Source of the DNA: a virus
Length of the DNA stretch: 22,214 nt
Strand: one strand, 5' to 3'
Virus record (IMG/VR): IMGVR_UViG_3300035698_004215
Location: 1-22,214 of that record
The notes under the pieces are model-generated. The model worked only from the letters and a program-made list of their open reading frames with translations, did not search any database and was not told the origin of the DNA. Shown here one piece after another: positions 1-4,160 of this stretch. The number at the start of each line of letters is the position of its first letter. The first letter of the stretch is position 1. The position numbers and the translations under genes are program-made.

Positions 1-91
1 CTCTAGTTACATGTTGCCCAACTAACGCACCACCTAGAAATACTAAAAGAGCCAATATTATCCCCGTTAACATCCATTCTCCTTTATCCAT
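1..91 (-). CDS. Small single-span membrane protein, cut by the window edge
   Basis: A reading frame begins at the minus-strand ATG at 91 and runs off the left end of the window after 30 codons. A strong AAGGAGG ribosome site lies seven bases ahead of the ATG. The product begins MDKGEWMLTG and continues into a hydrophobic stretch (about residues 8-25) typical of one membrane helix with a very short N-terminal tail. It overlaps the end of the 138-residue gene by eight bases, which fits the packed leftward operon. The function is unknown. A holin-like or membrane-anchor role is possible, but the visible part does not show it. The C-terminus is not in the window. Confidence 0.7.
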   Translation of the reverse strand, partial: MDKGEWMLTGIILALLVFLGGALVGQHVTR

Positions 92-500
92 TTAAAACCT
101 CCTTTATAAGAACCAATTTATCTTCAGCTTGTTGACGTGTTTTGAAACAGTTTCCTACTTTAATCAGTCTATCGTCTACGCTATTATCTGTTTTATATCT
201 ATATTCAACACATATATCAGCAGCAATGTAGTAATATTTACACTCAGATTTCGGCTCCCATCGCTCCACCTTCTTAATAATCAATGAGGCTTTCCAGTCT
301 GGGCAGTTAAATTTGCCAAGAAACTGTTGGCGTTCCCCATAATCGTTATCGCCAACCCAGATGCTACAATATCTTTCTATCGGAACGCTTTCAAACCAAA
401 CAACATTGCCGCTAATATCACAAGCAATCGCAACCGCCTTCGGTATAGCATTTAGTATCGTTTCTGCATGATCGTAGTAGTTTGGTAAACTCTTCTCCAT
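84..500 (-). CDS. Hypothetical phage protein, 138 aa
   Basis: The function is not recognised. I place the start at the ATG at 500, not the in-frame GTG at 509. The ATG overlaps the TAA of the upstream gene by one base (TAATG), and GGAAGG sits at a usual distance ahead of it. The C-terminal half has an aromatic, strand-rich stretch (KYYYIAADICVEYRYK), then a GNCFKTRQQAE segment and a terminal helix. The 'GN.F.T.eeA' ending recurs in many small phage hypothetical proteins of similar length. No membrane segment or catalytic motif is visible. It is the longest gene of the left arm apart from the Imm-5-like gene. Confidence 0.8.
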   Translation of the reverse strand: MEKSLPNYYDHAETILNAIPKAVAIACDISGNVVWFESVPIERYCSIWVGDNDYGERQQFLGKFNCPDWKASLIIKKVERWEPKSECKYYYIAADICVEYRYKTDNSVDDRLIKVGNCFKTRQQAEDKLVLIKEVLNG

Positions 501-658
501 TATAAACACCTTCCCTTTCCAATCCCATTAATAAAATCAGCACAATAATTAGTTTGCTCACTAGCTATCAACTGTTCCCTTTCATAGCCTCTAAGAAGCT
601 GTACTTGCTCCTTAAGGGCCTCTACAAGCTGTTCCTTGCTTACTGGTTCATTGCTCAT
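500..658 (-). CDS. Small helical protein, 52 aa
   Basis: A 52-codon frame starts at the ATG at 658, with an AGGGG ribosome site six bases upstream. It ends in a TAA that shares one base with the ATG of the next gene. The product begins MSNEPVSKEQLVEALKEQVQ and is mostly a charged amphipathic helix, then a tail ending FINGIGKGRCL. This tail is encoded by the same bases that form the ribosome site of the downstream gene. The function is unknown. The one-base coupling and good ribosome site make it a real gene despite its size. Confidence 0.7.
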   Translation of the reverse strand: MSNEPVSKEQLVEALKEQVQLLRGYEREQLIASEQTNYCADFINGIGKGRCL

Positions 659-669
659 AACATTCCCCT

Positions 670-786
670 TTATAGTTGCCCCAATAAATAATCAATATCT
701 TCTAACATCTCCTCCATTGGTTGTTTATTCAATGCCCCTTCAAATGCATATTGAACAAGATCATCTAAATCTATTCGATATTCCAT
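670..786 (-). CDS. Acidic micro-protein, 38 aa
   Basis: A 38-codon frame begins at the ATG at 786, with AAGGAGG eleven bases ahead that also overlaps the end of the preceding gene. It ends at 670, eleven bases before the next gene's ATG. The product begins MEYRIDLDDLVQYAFEGALN and is strongly acidic and helical, with EEMLEDIDYLL near its end. No family is recognised. Small acidic phage proteins sometimes mimic DNA or bind host enzymes, but nothing in the sequence shows this here. Confidence 0.6.
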   Translation of the reverse strand: MEYRIDLDDLVQYAFEGALNKQPMEEMLEDIDYLLGQL

Positions 787-790
787 GGTG

Positions 791-979
791 TTATGCCTCC
801 TTTTTGTTGTCTTGCCCAAACTCTGATTTATCACTCATAAATTCAGCCATTTGTTTAACGGCCTCACAAAATAAAACATTACAAGTATTATCGTCCTTCC
901 AGTCTATGCCGTTTATCTCTGTGTAAAAGTCACTTATAACTCCAGCGATTAAATCTTTCTTGTTACTGTACTTTGCCAT
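791..979 (-). CDS. Hypothetical protein, 62 aa
   Basis: A short soluble protein that starts at the ATG at 979 behind AGGGG, part of which is the tail of the preceding gene. It begins MAKYSNKKDLIAGVISDFYT and ends in a charged DNKKEA tail. The sequence looks helical, with two cysteines (NVLFCEAV and an earlier NTC) and no membrane segment. It lies six bases after the Imm-5-like gene and four bases before the next gene's ATG, so it is probably translated from the same message. The function is unknown. Confidence 0.7.
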   Translation of the reverse strand: MAKYSNKKDLIAGVISDFYTEINGIDWKDDNTCNVLFCEAVKQMAEFMSDKSEFGQDNKKEA

Positions 980-985
980 GTTATA

Positions 986-1648
986 CTACCCCTGTCCTGT
1001 TATCCCATTTAGCAATTCAAGGCCATAGTTAAGTATCTTTAGTCTCATTTCTTTTCTGGCGGCAGTAGCAGAAGCAGAATAAGCAGAATAAGCAGCAGAA
1101 TAAGTAGCAGAAGCAGCATAAGCATAAGCAGCAGGATAAGCATAAGCAGCAGTAGCAGAAGCAGCATAAGCAGAATAAGCATAAGAATAAGCAGAATAAG
1201 CATAAGCAGCAGGATAAGAAGTATAAGCGGCAGTAGCAGAAGCAGAATAAGCAGAATAAGCAGCAGAATAAGCATCATAATAAGCATCATAATAACCCTC
1301 ATGATAAGCAGCAGAAACAACATAAGCTTTTTTAGCAATCTCCTTGTTTTCATCACTAGGGTTATTGATACATGCCTTGGCTGCTTCAATAGCCTCTCTC
1401 GGCCTCTTGTCACAAGGATATTTATCTTCAAATATATCAATAACCTGTTCAGCGGCAAAGACCGCATAAGGCACGTATTGCTTGTAGCTCATAACCCTCA
1501 CAATAAGCCATCCTGCATCTTCCAGCTCGTCTTGCTTGACAAGCTCCTTTAAGACCTCAATACTATCGGTTTTATCCTGTTTAAGAAACCATTTAATGCC
1601 ACTTTGGCAAGCGTTCTTTTCTTTCAACCATTCTTTAGTGATTTTCAT
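986..1648 (-). CDS. Imm-5-like 'putative immunity protein' with Ala/Tyr/Ser repeat
   Basis: The 220-residue product has the pattern of the Imm-5-like family, annotated in phages and bacteria as 'putative immunity protein'. An N-terminal block runs from KEWLKEKNACQSGIKWFL through EVLKELVKQ. A conserved WLIVRVMSYKQYVPYAVFAAE segment (about residues 48-68, given here only in part) follows, then KRPREAIEAAKAC, and a C-terminal ARKEMRLKILNYGLELL helix closes the domain. Between about residues 115 and 200 lies an unusually long run of Ala, Tyr and Ser, with some Pro and Thr, built from GCT, TAT and TCT codons. Family members often carry Ala-rich repeats here, and this one is very expanded. The start is supported by AGGAG and a four-base ATGA overlap with the upstream gene. 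Family membership comes from recalled motifs, and the biochemical role is unknown. Confidence 0.75.
   Translation of the reverse strand: MKITKEWLKEKNACQSGIKWFLKQDKTDSIEVLKELVKQDELEDAGWLIVRVMSYKQYVPYAVFAAEQVIDIFEDKYPCDKRPREAIEAAKACINNPSDENKEIAKKAYVVSAAYHEGYYDAYYDAYSAAYSAYSASATAAYTSYPAAYAYSAYSYAYSAYAASATAAYAYPAAYAYAASATYSAAYSAYSASATAARKEMRLKILNYGLELLNGITGQG
1059..1272. repeat. 46-bp perfect direct repeat bracketing a triplet-repeat tract
   Basis: Positions 1059-1104 and 1227-1272 are identical over 46 bases and lie 168 bases (56 codons) apart, inside the Ala/Tyr/Ser region of the Imm-5-like gene. Between and beyond them, the DNA is almost entirely AGC, ATA and AGA triplets (GCT/TAT/TCT on the coding strand). 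Because 168 is a multiple of three, recombination or slippage between the copies would shorten or lengthen the protein without breaking the frame. Confidence 0.9.
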
Positions 1649-1842
1649 ACGTACTCCTGTCCTGTTATCGCTCTTAATATCCCATTAATACAGCTAACAT
1701 AACCGCCTTCATAACCTTCCATGCCTTGCAGATACCATACACAAGCCAAATGTGACACGATCTGGTCCTCTTCACTCAATTTATAATTAGGTGTCTGTCT
1801 TAACTTAATCTTCAGGACATCCATTTTACTTAATGTTTTCAT
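1645..1842 (-). CDS. Hypothetical protein, 65 aa
   Basis: It starts at the ATG at 1842 behind GGAGG and ends in a TGA that overlaps the ATG of the Imm-5-like gene by four bases (ATGA), so the two are probably translationally coupled. The product begins MKTLSKMDVLKIKLRQTPNY and contains SEEDQIVSHLACVWYLQGME. It is soluble and helical, with no recognised domain. Its C-terminus, INGILRAITGQEYV, resembles the LNGITGQG ending of the Imm-5-like protein, and the shared bases also form the next ribosome site. Confidence 0.75.
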   Translation of the reverse strand: MKTLSKMDVLKIKLRQTPNYKLSEEDQIVSHLACVWYLQGMEGYEGGYVSCINGILRAITGQEYV

Positions 1843-1867
1843 GATTGCGCCTCCAATAGTTTAACTA

Positions 1868-1942
1868 TTAATATACAAACCCTAAGGACTCAACATCTTT
1901 TTTGCTTTTCGGCAATTCCAACTCTTTAATTTCTTTTCTCAT
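1868..1942 (-). CDS. Candidate micro-protein, 24 aa
   Basis: A 24-codon frame starts at the ATG at 1942 with a strong GGAGG nine bases ahead, in a leader nearly identical to that of the 75-residue gene further upstream. The product (MRKEIKELELPKSKKDVESL, then GFVY) is charged and probably helical at its N-terminus. It fills most of an otherwise empty gap between two genes of the operon. The copied start cassette is the main argument that it is translated. Its size leaves room for doubt. Confidence 0.5.
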   Translation of the reverse strand: MRKEIKELELPKSKKDVESLGFVY

Positions 1943-1977
1943 CTCAACACCTCCATTGTTCCCTACATTAATAAGTT
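1940..1977 (-). repeat. Duplicated translation-start leader, copy 1
   Basis: This 38-base block, ending in GGAGGTGTTGAGATG on the minus strand, matches 2207-2245 except for three substitutions and one single-base gap. It covers the ribosome site and start codon of the 24-residue gene and begins with AACTTATTAATG. Confidence 0.85.
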
Positions 1978-1981
1978 ATTG

Positions 1982-2209
1982 TTATTTGATTACATCATAT
2001 TCAAATCTTCCATTAGTATATTTTTGGAGCCTAAAGCGACTAGCACCACTATTAATATGATTCCTAATCATTTCGGATTTCAGCTTGTCGGTAGATAAAG
2101 AATTAACGGAATAATTATCAATTCTGACTTGACCATATTTGTCAACATTAAGATTTTTCTTCTTCTCCTCAATAGATAAGTAAATCATATCATCAATTAA
2201 GTTTTTCAT
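1982..2209 (-). CDS. Hypothetical protein, 75 aa
   Basis: I place the start at the ATG at 2209, nine bases after a strong GGAGG, rather than at an in-frame upstream ATG at 2236 that has no ribosome site and overlaps the duplicated leader. The product begins MKNLIDDMIYLSIEEKKKNL. It has a helical N-terminus, a basic middle, and a RFRLQKYTNGRFEYDVIK end that looks like a beta hairpin. No family is recognised. Its leader is a near copy of the one before the 24-residue gene. Confidence 0.7.
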   Translation of the reverse strand: MKNLIDDMIYLSIEEKKKNLNVDKYGQVRIDNYSVNSLSTDKLKSEMIRNHINSGASRFRLQKYTNGRFEYDVIK

Positions 2210-2245
2210 CTCAACACCTCCACGTGTTCCATGCATTAATAAGTT
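2207..2245 (-). repeat. Duplicated translation-start leader, copy 2
   Basis: The partner of 1940-1977. This 39-base block holds the ribosome site and ATG of the 75-residue gene. The first 16 bases (read on the plus strand, including the start codon and GGAGG complement) are identical in both copies, as is the distal CATTAATAAGTT. Confidence 0.85.
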
Positions 2246-2358
2246 TAGTTTACGTCTATTAAGTCTTCCATTCTTTCGTCCAATAAATCGAAATCGGTAA
2301 TAATCAATCCGTATCCATCTAGTCTTTCTATGGCATCAATCATTTGCTCTTTTGTCAT
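2245..2358 (-). CDS. Acidic micro-protein, 37 aa
   Basis: A 37-codon frame starts at the ATG at 2358 behind GAGG and stops inside the duplicated leader of the next gene. The product begins MTKEQMIDAIERLDGYGLII and is acidic, with TDFDLLDERMEDLIDVN at its end, suggesting two short helices. It is the first gene after the internal promoter at 2415-2442, so it probably heads a shorter transcript. The function is unknown. Confidence 0.65.
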   Translation of the reverse strand: MTKEQMIDAIERLDGYGLIITDFDLLDERMEDLIDVN

Positions 2359-2414
2359 GATATTGTTCCTCTCGTGTAGTAACCTTTTTAATAAAACTTT
2401 AACACCTGAATATC

Positions 2415-2442
2415 ATTATACTGATTTAAAACACCCTGTCAA
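2415..2442 (-). promoter_or_regulatory. Consensus sigma-70-type promoter inside the left arm
   Basis: On the minus strand, TTGACA (2442-2437) is separated by 16 bases from TATAAT (2420-2415). Both hexamers match the bacterial consensus exactly. Transcription would start near 2408 and run leftward through the 37-residue gene and beyond. The -35 box overlaps the stop codon of the upstream membrane-peptide gene. Confidence 0.75.
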
Positions 2443-2555
2443 CCTTTTTGATTAAATAATTCTATCAGCATAAACAACCCAACCAATCCACTAAAAGATC
2501 CAATTAACCAAATGATCGTTACATGCGCTTGATTGCTAATCTCGTATAATTCCAT
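2439..2555 (-). CDS. Single-span membrane micro-protein, 38 aa
   Basis: A 38-codon frame begins at the ATG at 2555 with AAAGGTG ahead. The product begins MELYEISNQAHVTIIWLIGS and continues with a Gly/Leu/Phe-rich stretch, giving one clear membrane helix at about residues 12-32 and a short NQKG tail. Its TGA stop lies within the -35 box of the internal promoter. It overlaps the broken gene upstream by 20 bases. The function is unknown. Small single-span phage peptides of this size include holin, lysis-inhibition and superinfection-exclusion proteins, but no specific evidence points to any of these. Confidence 0.6.
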   Translation of the reverse strand: MELYEISNQAHVTIIWLIGSFSGLVGLFMLIELFNQKG

Positions 2556-2764
2556 GGTATGCACCTTTCGTTACTTTCCATTTACTAGACATAACGTCTA
2601 AATTACTGTCTAGATTAATAACTAACATCCATTCGCTACTATTATATGTGATTCCCAAATTGTTCCTAAACGTCGATCTGTTTCCATAGTATTGTTGATA
2701 CGTTCAATATAACGAGAGTGTTCATACAATTCGGCTATTGAACTATTAATGGTTTATAAGACAT
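2536..2764 (-). pseudogene. Frameshifted small gene (76 aa if two one-base gaps are repaired)
   Basis: A strong GAGGTGG ribosome site precedes the ATG at 2764, but the frame stops after nine codons. Adding one base to the AAA run (2755-2753) and one to the GGG run (2656-2654) gives an uninterrupted 76-residue product. It begins MSYKTINSSIAELYEHSRYI, passes through RRLGTIWGITYNSSEWMLV, and ends SKWKVTKGAYHGIIRD at a TAG at 2536. The three segments read like one soluble protein, and each lies in a different frame. This could be genuine decay or homopolymer errors in the assembly. A product from the ATG at 2626-2628 alone would be 30 residues, without a visible ribosome site. Confidence 0.6.
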
Positions 2765-2766
2765 CG

Positions 2767-2985
2767 TTATACCACCTCAAAAGTTAACCAACCATTAATA
2801 TGCTTAACTTGTGTCTCACTCAACCTGATACGCTTATTAGCGTAGTACTCCTTATAAAAATCATCATTAGCTAATTGCGCCAGTCTTTCCCTCGCACTAT
2901 ATACATCTCGAGCAAAGAAAACTCCCTTAGAAGCAATCACATCATCACTATATCTCACCTTTTCTTGTGTTTGTTGATTCATCAT
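2767..2985 (-). CDS. Hypothetical protein, 72 aa, first gene of the leftward arm
   Basis: It starts at tandem ATG codons (2985 and 2982) after GGAAGGTGG and ends two bases before the ATG of the broken gene. The product begins MMNQQTQEKVRYSDDVIASK. It has a helical middle (SARERLAQLANDDFYKEYY) and a basic segment (NKRIRLSETQVKHING), and it ends WLTFEVV. No DNA-binding motif can be assigned with confidence. As the gene nearest to the control region on this strand it would be transcribed first, from one or more of the leftward promoters there. Confidence 0.75.
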   Translation of the reverse strand: MMNQQTQEKVRYSDDVIASKGVFFARDVYSARERLAQLANDDFYKEYYANKRIRLSETQVKHINGWLTFEVV

Positions 2986-3036
2986 GCGCCACCTTCCGTT
3001 AAACTACTTTTAACAAAACAATTTACTTACTTGATT

Positions 3037-3065
3037 AATATACACTATTCAGGACAACAATACAA
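3037..3065 (-). promoter_or_regulatory. Weak leftward promoter candidate
   Basis: On the minus strand, TTGTAT (3065-3060), 17 bases, then TATATT (3042-3037). The -10 box is one base from consensus and the -35 box matches at half its positions. It would place a start about 45 bases before the 72-residue gene. Confidence 0.3.
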
Positions 3066-3210
3066 CACTTATTTAAAATACTTTCATGCTACATTCATTT
3101 AAAAGCAAAAGATCCTATAGGACAATAAGACAGTGTTTCGGAAATACCGAATTACTAGGGGAGACACATAAAACACACAGAACACGACCAAATAGCCTAT
3201 CTATGGAAGT

Positions 3211-3240
3211 ATTATATTAACTACTAATAGAGCAATACAA
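3211..3240 (-). promoter_or_regulatory. Leftward promoter candidate with perfect -10
   Basis: On the minus strand, TTGTAT (3240-3235), 18 bases, then TATAAT (3216-3211). The -10 box is exact and the -35 box is poor, so it may depend on an activator if it is used. Confidence 0.35.
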
Positions 3241-3355
3241 ATACCATGATATTGGCGCAAATGAACGCCAACAAGTCAAAATCAAGAGAAATATACAAAC
3301 TCACATAAAGCACCAATATAATATGCGAAATAGTCATAATGCAATCATATTGTTG

Positions 3356-3450
3356 CAAGAGCCTAAACACACTATCACCTAATTATCAACCGCTATAAAC
3401 TTCTTTAAAGAACAGTTGATAGTGTGATAATGGAAGGGTTTTTAGGCTTG
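3356..3450. repeat. Nested dyad, possible cruciform or operator array
   Basis: GCCTAAA (3361-3367) pairs with TTTAGGC (3441-3447), with a flanking CAAG/CTTG. Inside it, CACACTATC (3368-3376) pairs with GATAGTGTG (3418-3426). TTATCAAC at 3383-3390 can pair with GTTGAT at 3415-3420 as an alternative. The centre is the perfect palindrome TTCTTTAAAGAA (3401-3412). The competing pairings suggest protein-binding half-sites or an RNA with alternative folds rather than a simple terminator. No U-tract follows on either strand. Confidence 0.6.
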
Positions 3451-3491
3451 AAATGTTCGTGAGAAATCGTCATATTCTGTTCTCTTAATTC

Positions 3492-3530
3492 TTGTCAATT
3501 GGGCATATAAAGTGCCCATAATTGAGACAA
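3492..3530 (-). promoter_or_regulatory. Hairpin at the 5' end of the main leftward transcript
   Basis: TTGTC-AATT-GGGCA pairs with TGCCC-AATT-GACAA around a seven-base loop, with two-base bulges. The leftward promoter at 3538-3566 would start transcription at about 3531, putting this hairpin at the very start of that RNA. It may stabilise the 5' end or serve as an operator in DNA form. Confidence 0.5.
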
Positions 3531-3537
3531 AAGGGGC

Positions 3538-3566
3538 ATTATACTGACTTATCAACAAGTTATCAA
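3538..3566 (-). promoter_or_regulatory. Strong leftward promoter
   Basis: On the minus strand, TTGATA (3566-3561), 17 bases, then TATAAT (3543-3538). One base differs from the full consensus. The -35 box lies inside the second copy of the tandem TTATCAACAAG repeat, and the spacer contains the first copy, so a protein bound to the repeats would block or direct this promoter. Confidence 0.6.
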
Positions 3567-3570
3567 CAAG
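3549..3570. repeat. Tandem TTATCAACAAG repeat (DnaA-box-like)
   Basis: Two perfect, adjacent 11-base copies (3549-3559, 3560-3570). The core TTATCAACA differs at one position from the bacterial DnaA box TTATCCACA. A further TTATCAAC lies at 3383-3390 and a CTATCAAC in reverse at 3415-3422. They could be replication-initiator sites, phage repressor sites, or both. They overlap the leftward promoter. Confidence 0.6.
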
Positions 3571-3594
3571 AGGCCCAAGATAGACCAATATCTA

Positions 3595-3606
3595 ATTAAC
3601 GTTAAT
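3595..3606. promoter_or_regulatory. Palindromic operator candidate ATTAACGTTAAT
   Basis: A perfect 12-base palindrome 28 bases upstream of the -35 box of the rightward promoter and just behind the leftward one. Symmetric sites placed between divergent phage promoters often bind dimeric repressors or activators. No partner protein is identifiable in this window. Confidence 0.4.
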
Positions 3607-3634
3607 ATATTATCACTTATTATCCGTTAAGGGA

Positions 3635-3663
3635 TTGACATGTTCTCCAATTAGTAGTATAAT
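3635..3663 (+). promoter_or_regulatory. Perfect consensus rightward promoter
   Basis: TTGACA (3635-3640), a 17-base spacer and TATAAT (3658-3663): all twelve positions and the spacing are ideal. Transcription would begin near 3670, 42 bases before the GTG of the first rightward gene. A promoter this strong needs no activator and should be used by host polymerase immediately after infection unless repressed. Confidence 0.8.
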
Positions 3664-3711
3664 GACTACATAATAACAGTTACACAAAACACAATTCAAA
3701 AGGTAAATAGT

Positions 3712-3849
3712 GTGTTAAAGATGGATCTAAGTATATCAATACGCGAGAAAATCAAGACTACTACAATACGAGATATAGATTCCGAAAGCCTGATAAGTGA
3801 AATCATTGGCGGATTACAAATCATTGAAGAAGTAAGAAGGGGTGTTTAG
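3712..3849 (+). CDS. Small protein, 45 aa, first rightward gene
   Basis: I choose the GTG at 3712 because AAAGG lies eight bases ahead. The in-frame ATG at 3721 would give 42 residues and is too far from that site. After MLK the product reads MDLSISIREKIKTTTIRDID and ends GLQIIEEVRRGV. It is a charged, helical, soluble peptide. Its TAG shares one base with the GTG of the next gene (TAGTG), showing coupling. It is the first coding sequence behind the consensus promoter. The function is unknown. Confidence 0.6.
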   Translation: MLKMDLSISIREKIKTTTIRDIDSESLISEIIGGLQIIEEVRRGV

Positions 3850-4049
3850 TGATAAATATACTAGTAATAGCAATAGTAGCAATAGTAGCGATAATAGTAA
3901 CGTCTGTTTATCGACTAGCCATTAAAACTATAGAGTATCGCAAAGCAATCAGGATCAAGAAGACGATGGAAACATTTAGTAACGGTCTATCAGGTATGCT
4001 TAACACTCCAAACATCAAGTGGTTTAAACTGGCTAGTAAAGAACGTTGA
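3849..4049 (+). CDS. Membrane-anchored small protein, 66 aa
   Basis: It starts at the GTG at 3849, overlapping the previous TAG, with AAGGGG ahead. The first 20 residues (INILVIAIVAIVAIIV and so on) form one strong membrane helix, encoded by a repetitive stretch of ATA/GTA/GCA triplets at about 3858-3902. A basic segment (KTIEYRKAIRIKK) and a soluble tail ending KWFKLASKER follow. The positive charges after the helix favour a cytoplasmic C-terminus. The function is unknown. A membrane effector, lysis accessory or replication anchor are all possible. Confidence 0.7.
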   Translation: MINILVIAIVAIVAIIVTSVYRLAIKTIEYRKAIRIKKTMETFSNGLSGMLNTPNIKWFKLASKER

Positions 4050-4108
4050 TCGGTGATATATTATACATATTAGTGTTGGCCTTATGTATGGGCATTATAT
4101 TAAAGTAG
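4046..4108 (+). CDS. Possible hydrophobic micro-peptide, 20 aa
   Basis: A 20-codon frame opens at a TTG that overlaps the TGA of the previous gene by three bases (TTGA). The peptide would be almost wholly hydrophobic (MIGDILYILVLALCMGIILK), like one membrane helix. The only upstream purine stretch is a weak AAAGAA, so translation would rely on coupling. It may equally be chance in AT-rich DNA. Confidence 0.25.
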   Translation: MIGDILYILVLALCMGIILK

Positions 4109-4160
4109 CTTAAAACGTATTTAAACGACATAAATAAAGACTAATAAAGGATTTATTCGA

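Larger units (their letters stand above)
2986..3711. other. Long control region between the divergent arms
   Basis: About 725 bases with no convincing gene. The stretch is AT-rich and holds divergent promoter candidates, a 12-base palindrome at 3595-3606, a tandem 11-base repeat at 3549-3570, a hairpin at 3492-3530, a nested dyad at 3356-3450 with the 12-base palindrome TTCTTTAAAGAA at 3401-3412, a short dyad TTGGCG/CGCCAA at 3252-3271, and TCCTATAGGA at 3113-3122. This density of symmetric elements, at the point where transcription diverges, marks it as the early regulatory switch and possibly a replication origin. Reading frames of 15-25 codons exist but lack ribosome sites. Confidence 0.7.

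Noticed and set aside
498-527. TATAAT on the minus strand at 499-504
   Set aside because: It is part of the start region of the 138-residue gene, and no -35 box lies at a suitable distance.
636-926. Plus-strand 96-codon frame in the left arm
   Set aside because: It runs antisense to two small genes that have ribosome sites and couple with neighbours. It has no ribosome site of its own.
1045-1467. Minus-strand 140-codon frame rich in Leu, Ile and Met
   Set aside because: It is an alternate-frame reading of the triplet repeat in the Imm-5-like gene. The poly-Leu sequence is a by-product of GCT/TAT/TCT codons.
3261-3381. Plus-strand frames of 15 and 19 codons in the control region (ATG at 3261 and 3323)
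   Set aside because: No ribosome site ahead of either ATG, and they lie across dyad elements.
3405-3519. Minus-strand leader-peptide-like frames of 22 and 25 codons
   Set aside because: The 25-codon frame has no ribosome site. The 22-codon one has only a weak AGAGAA. Without conservation data they cannot be supported.
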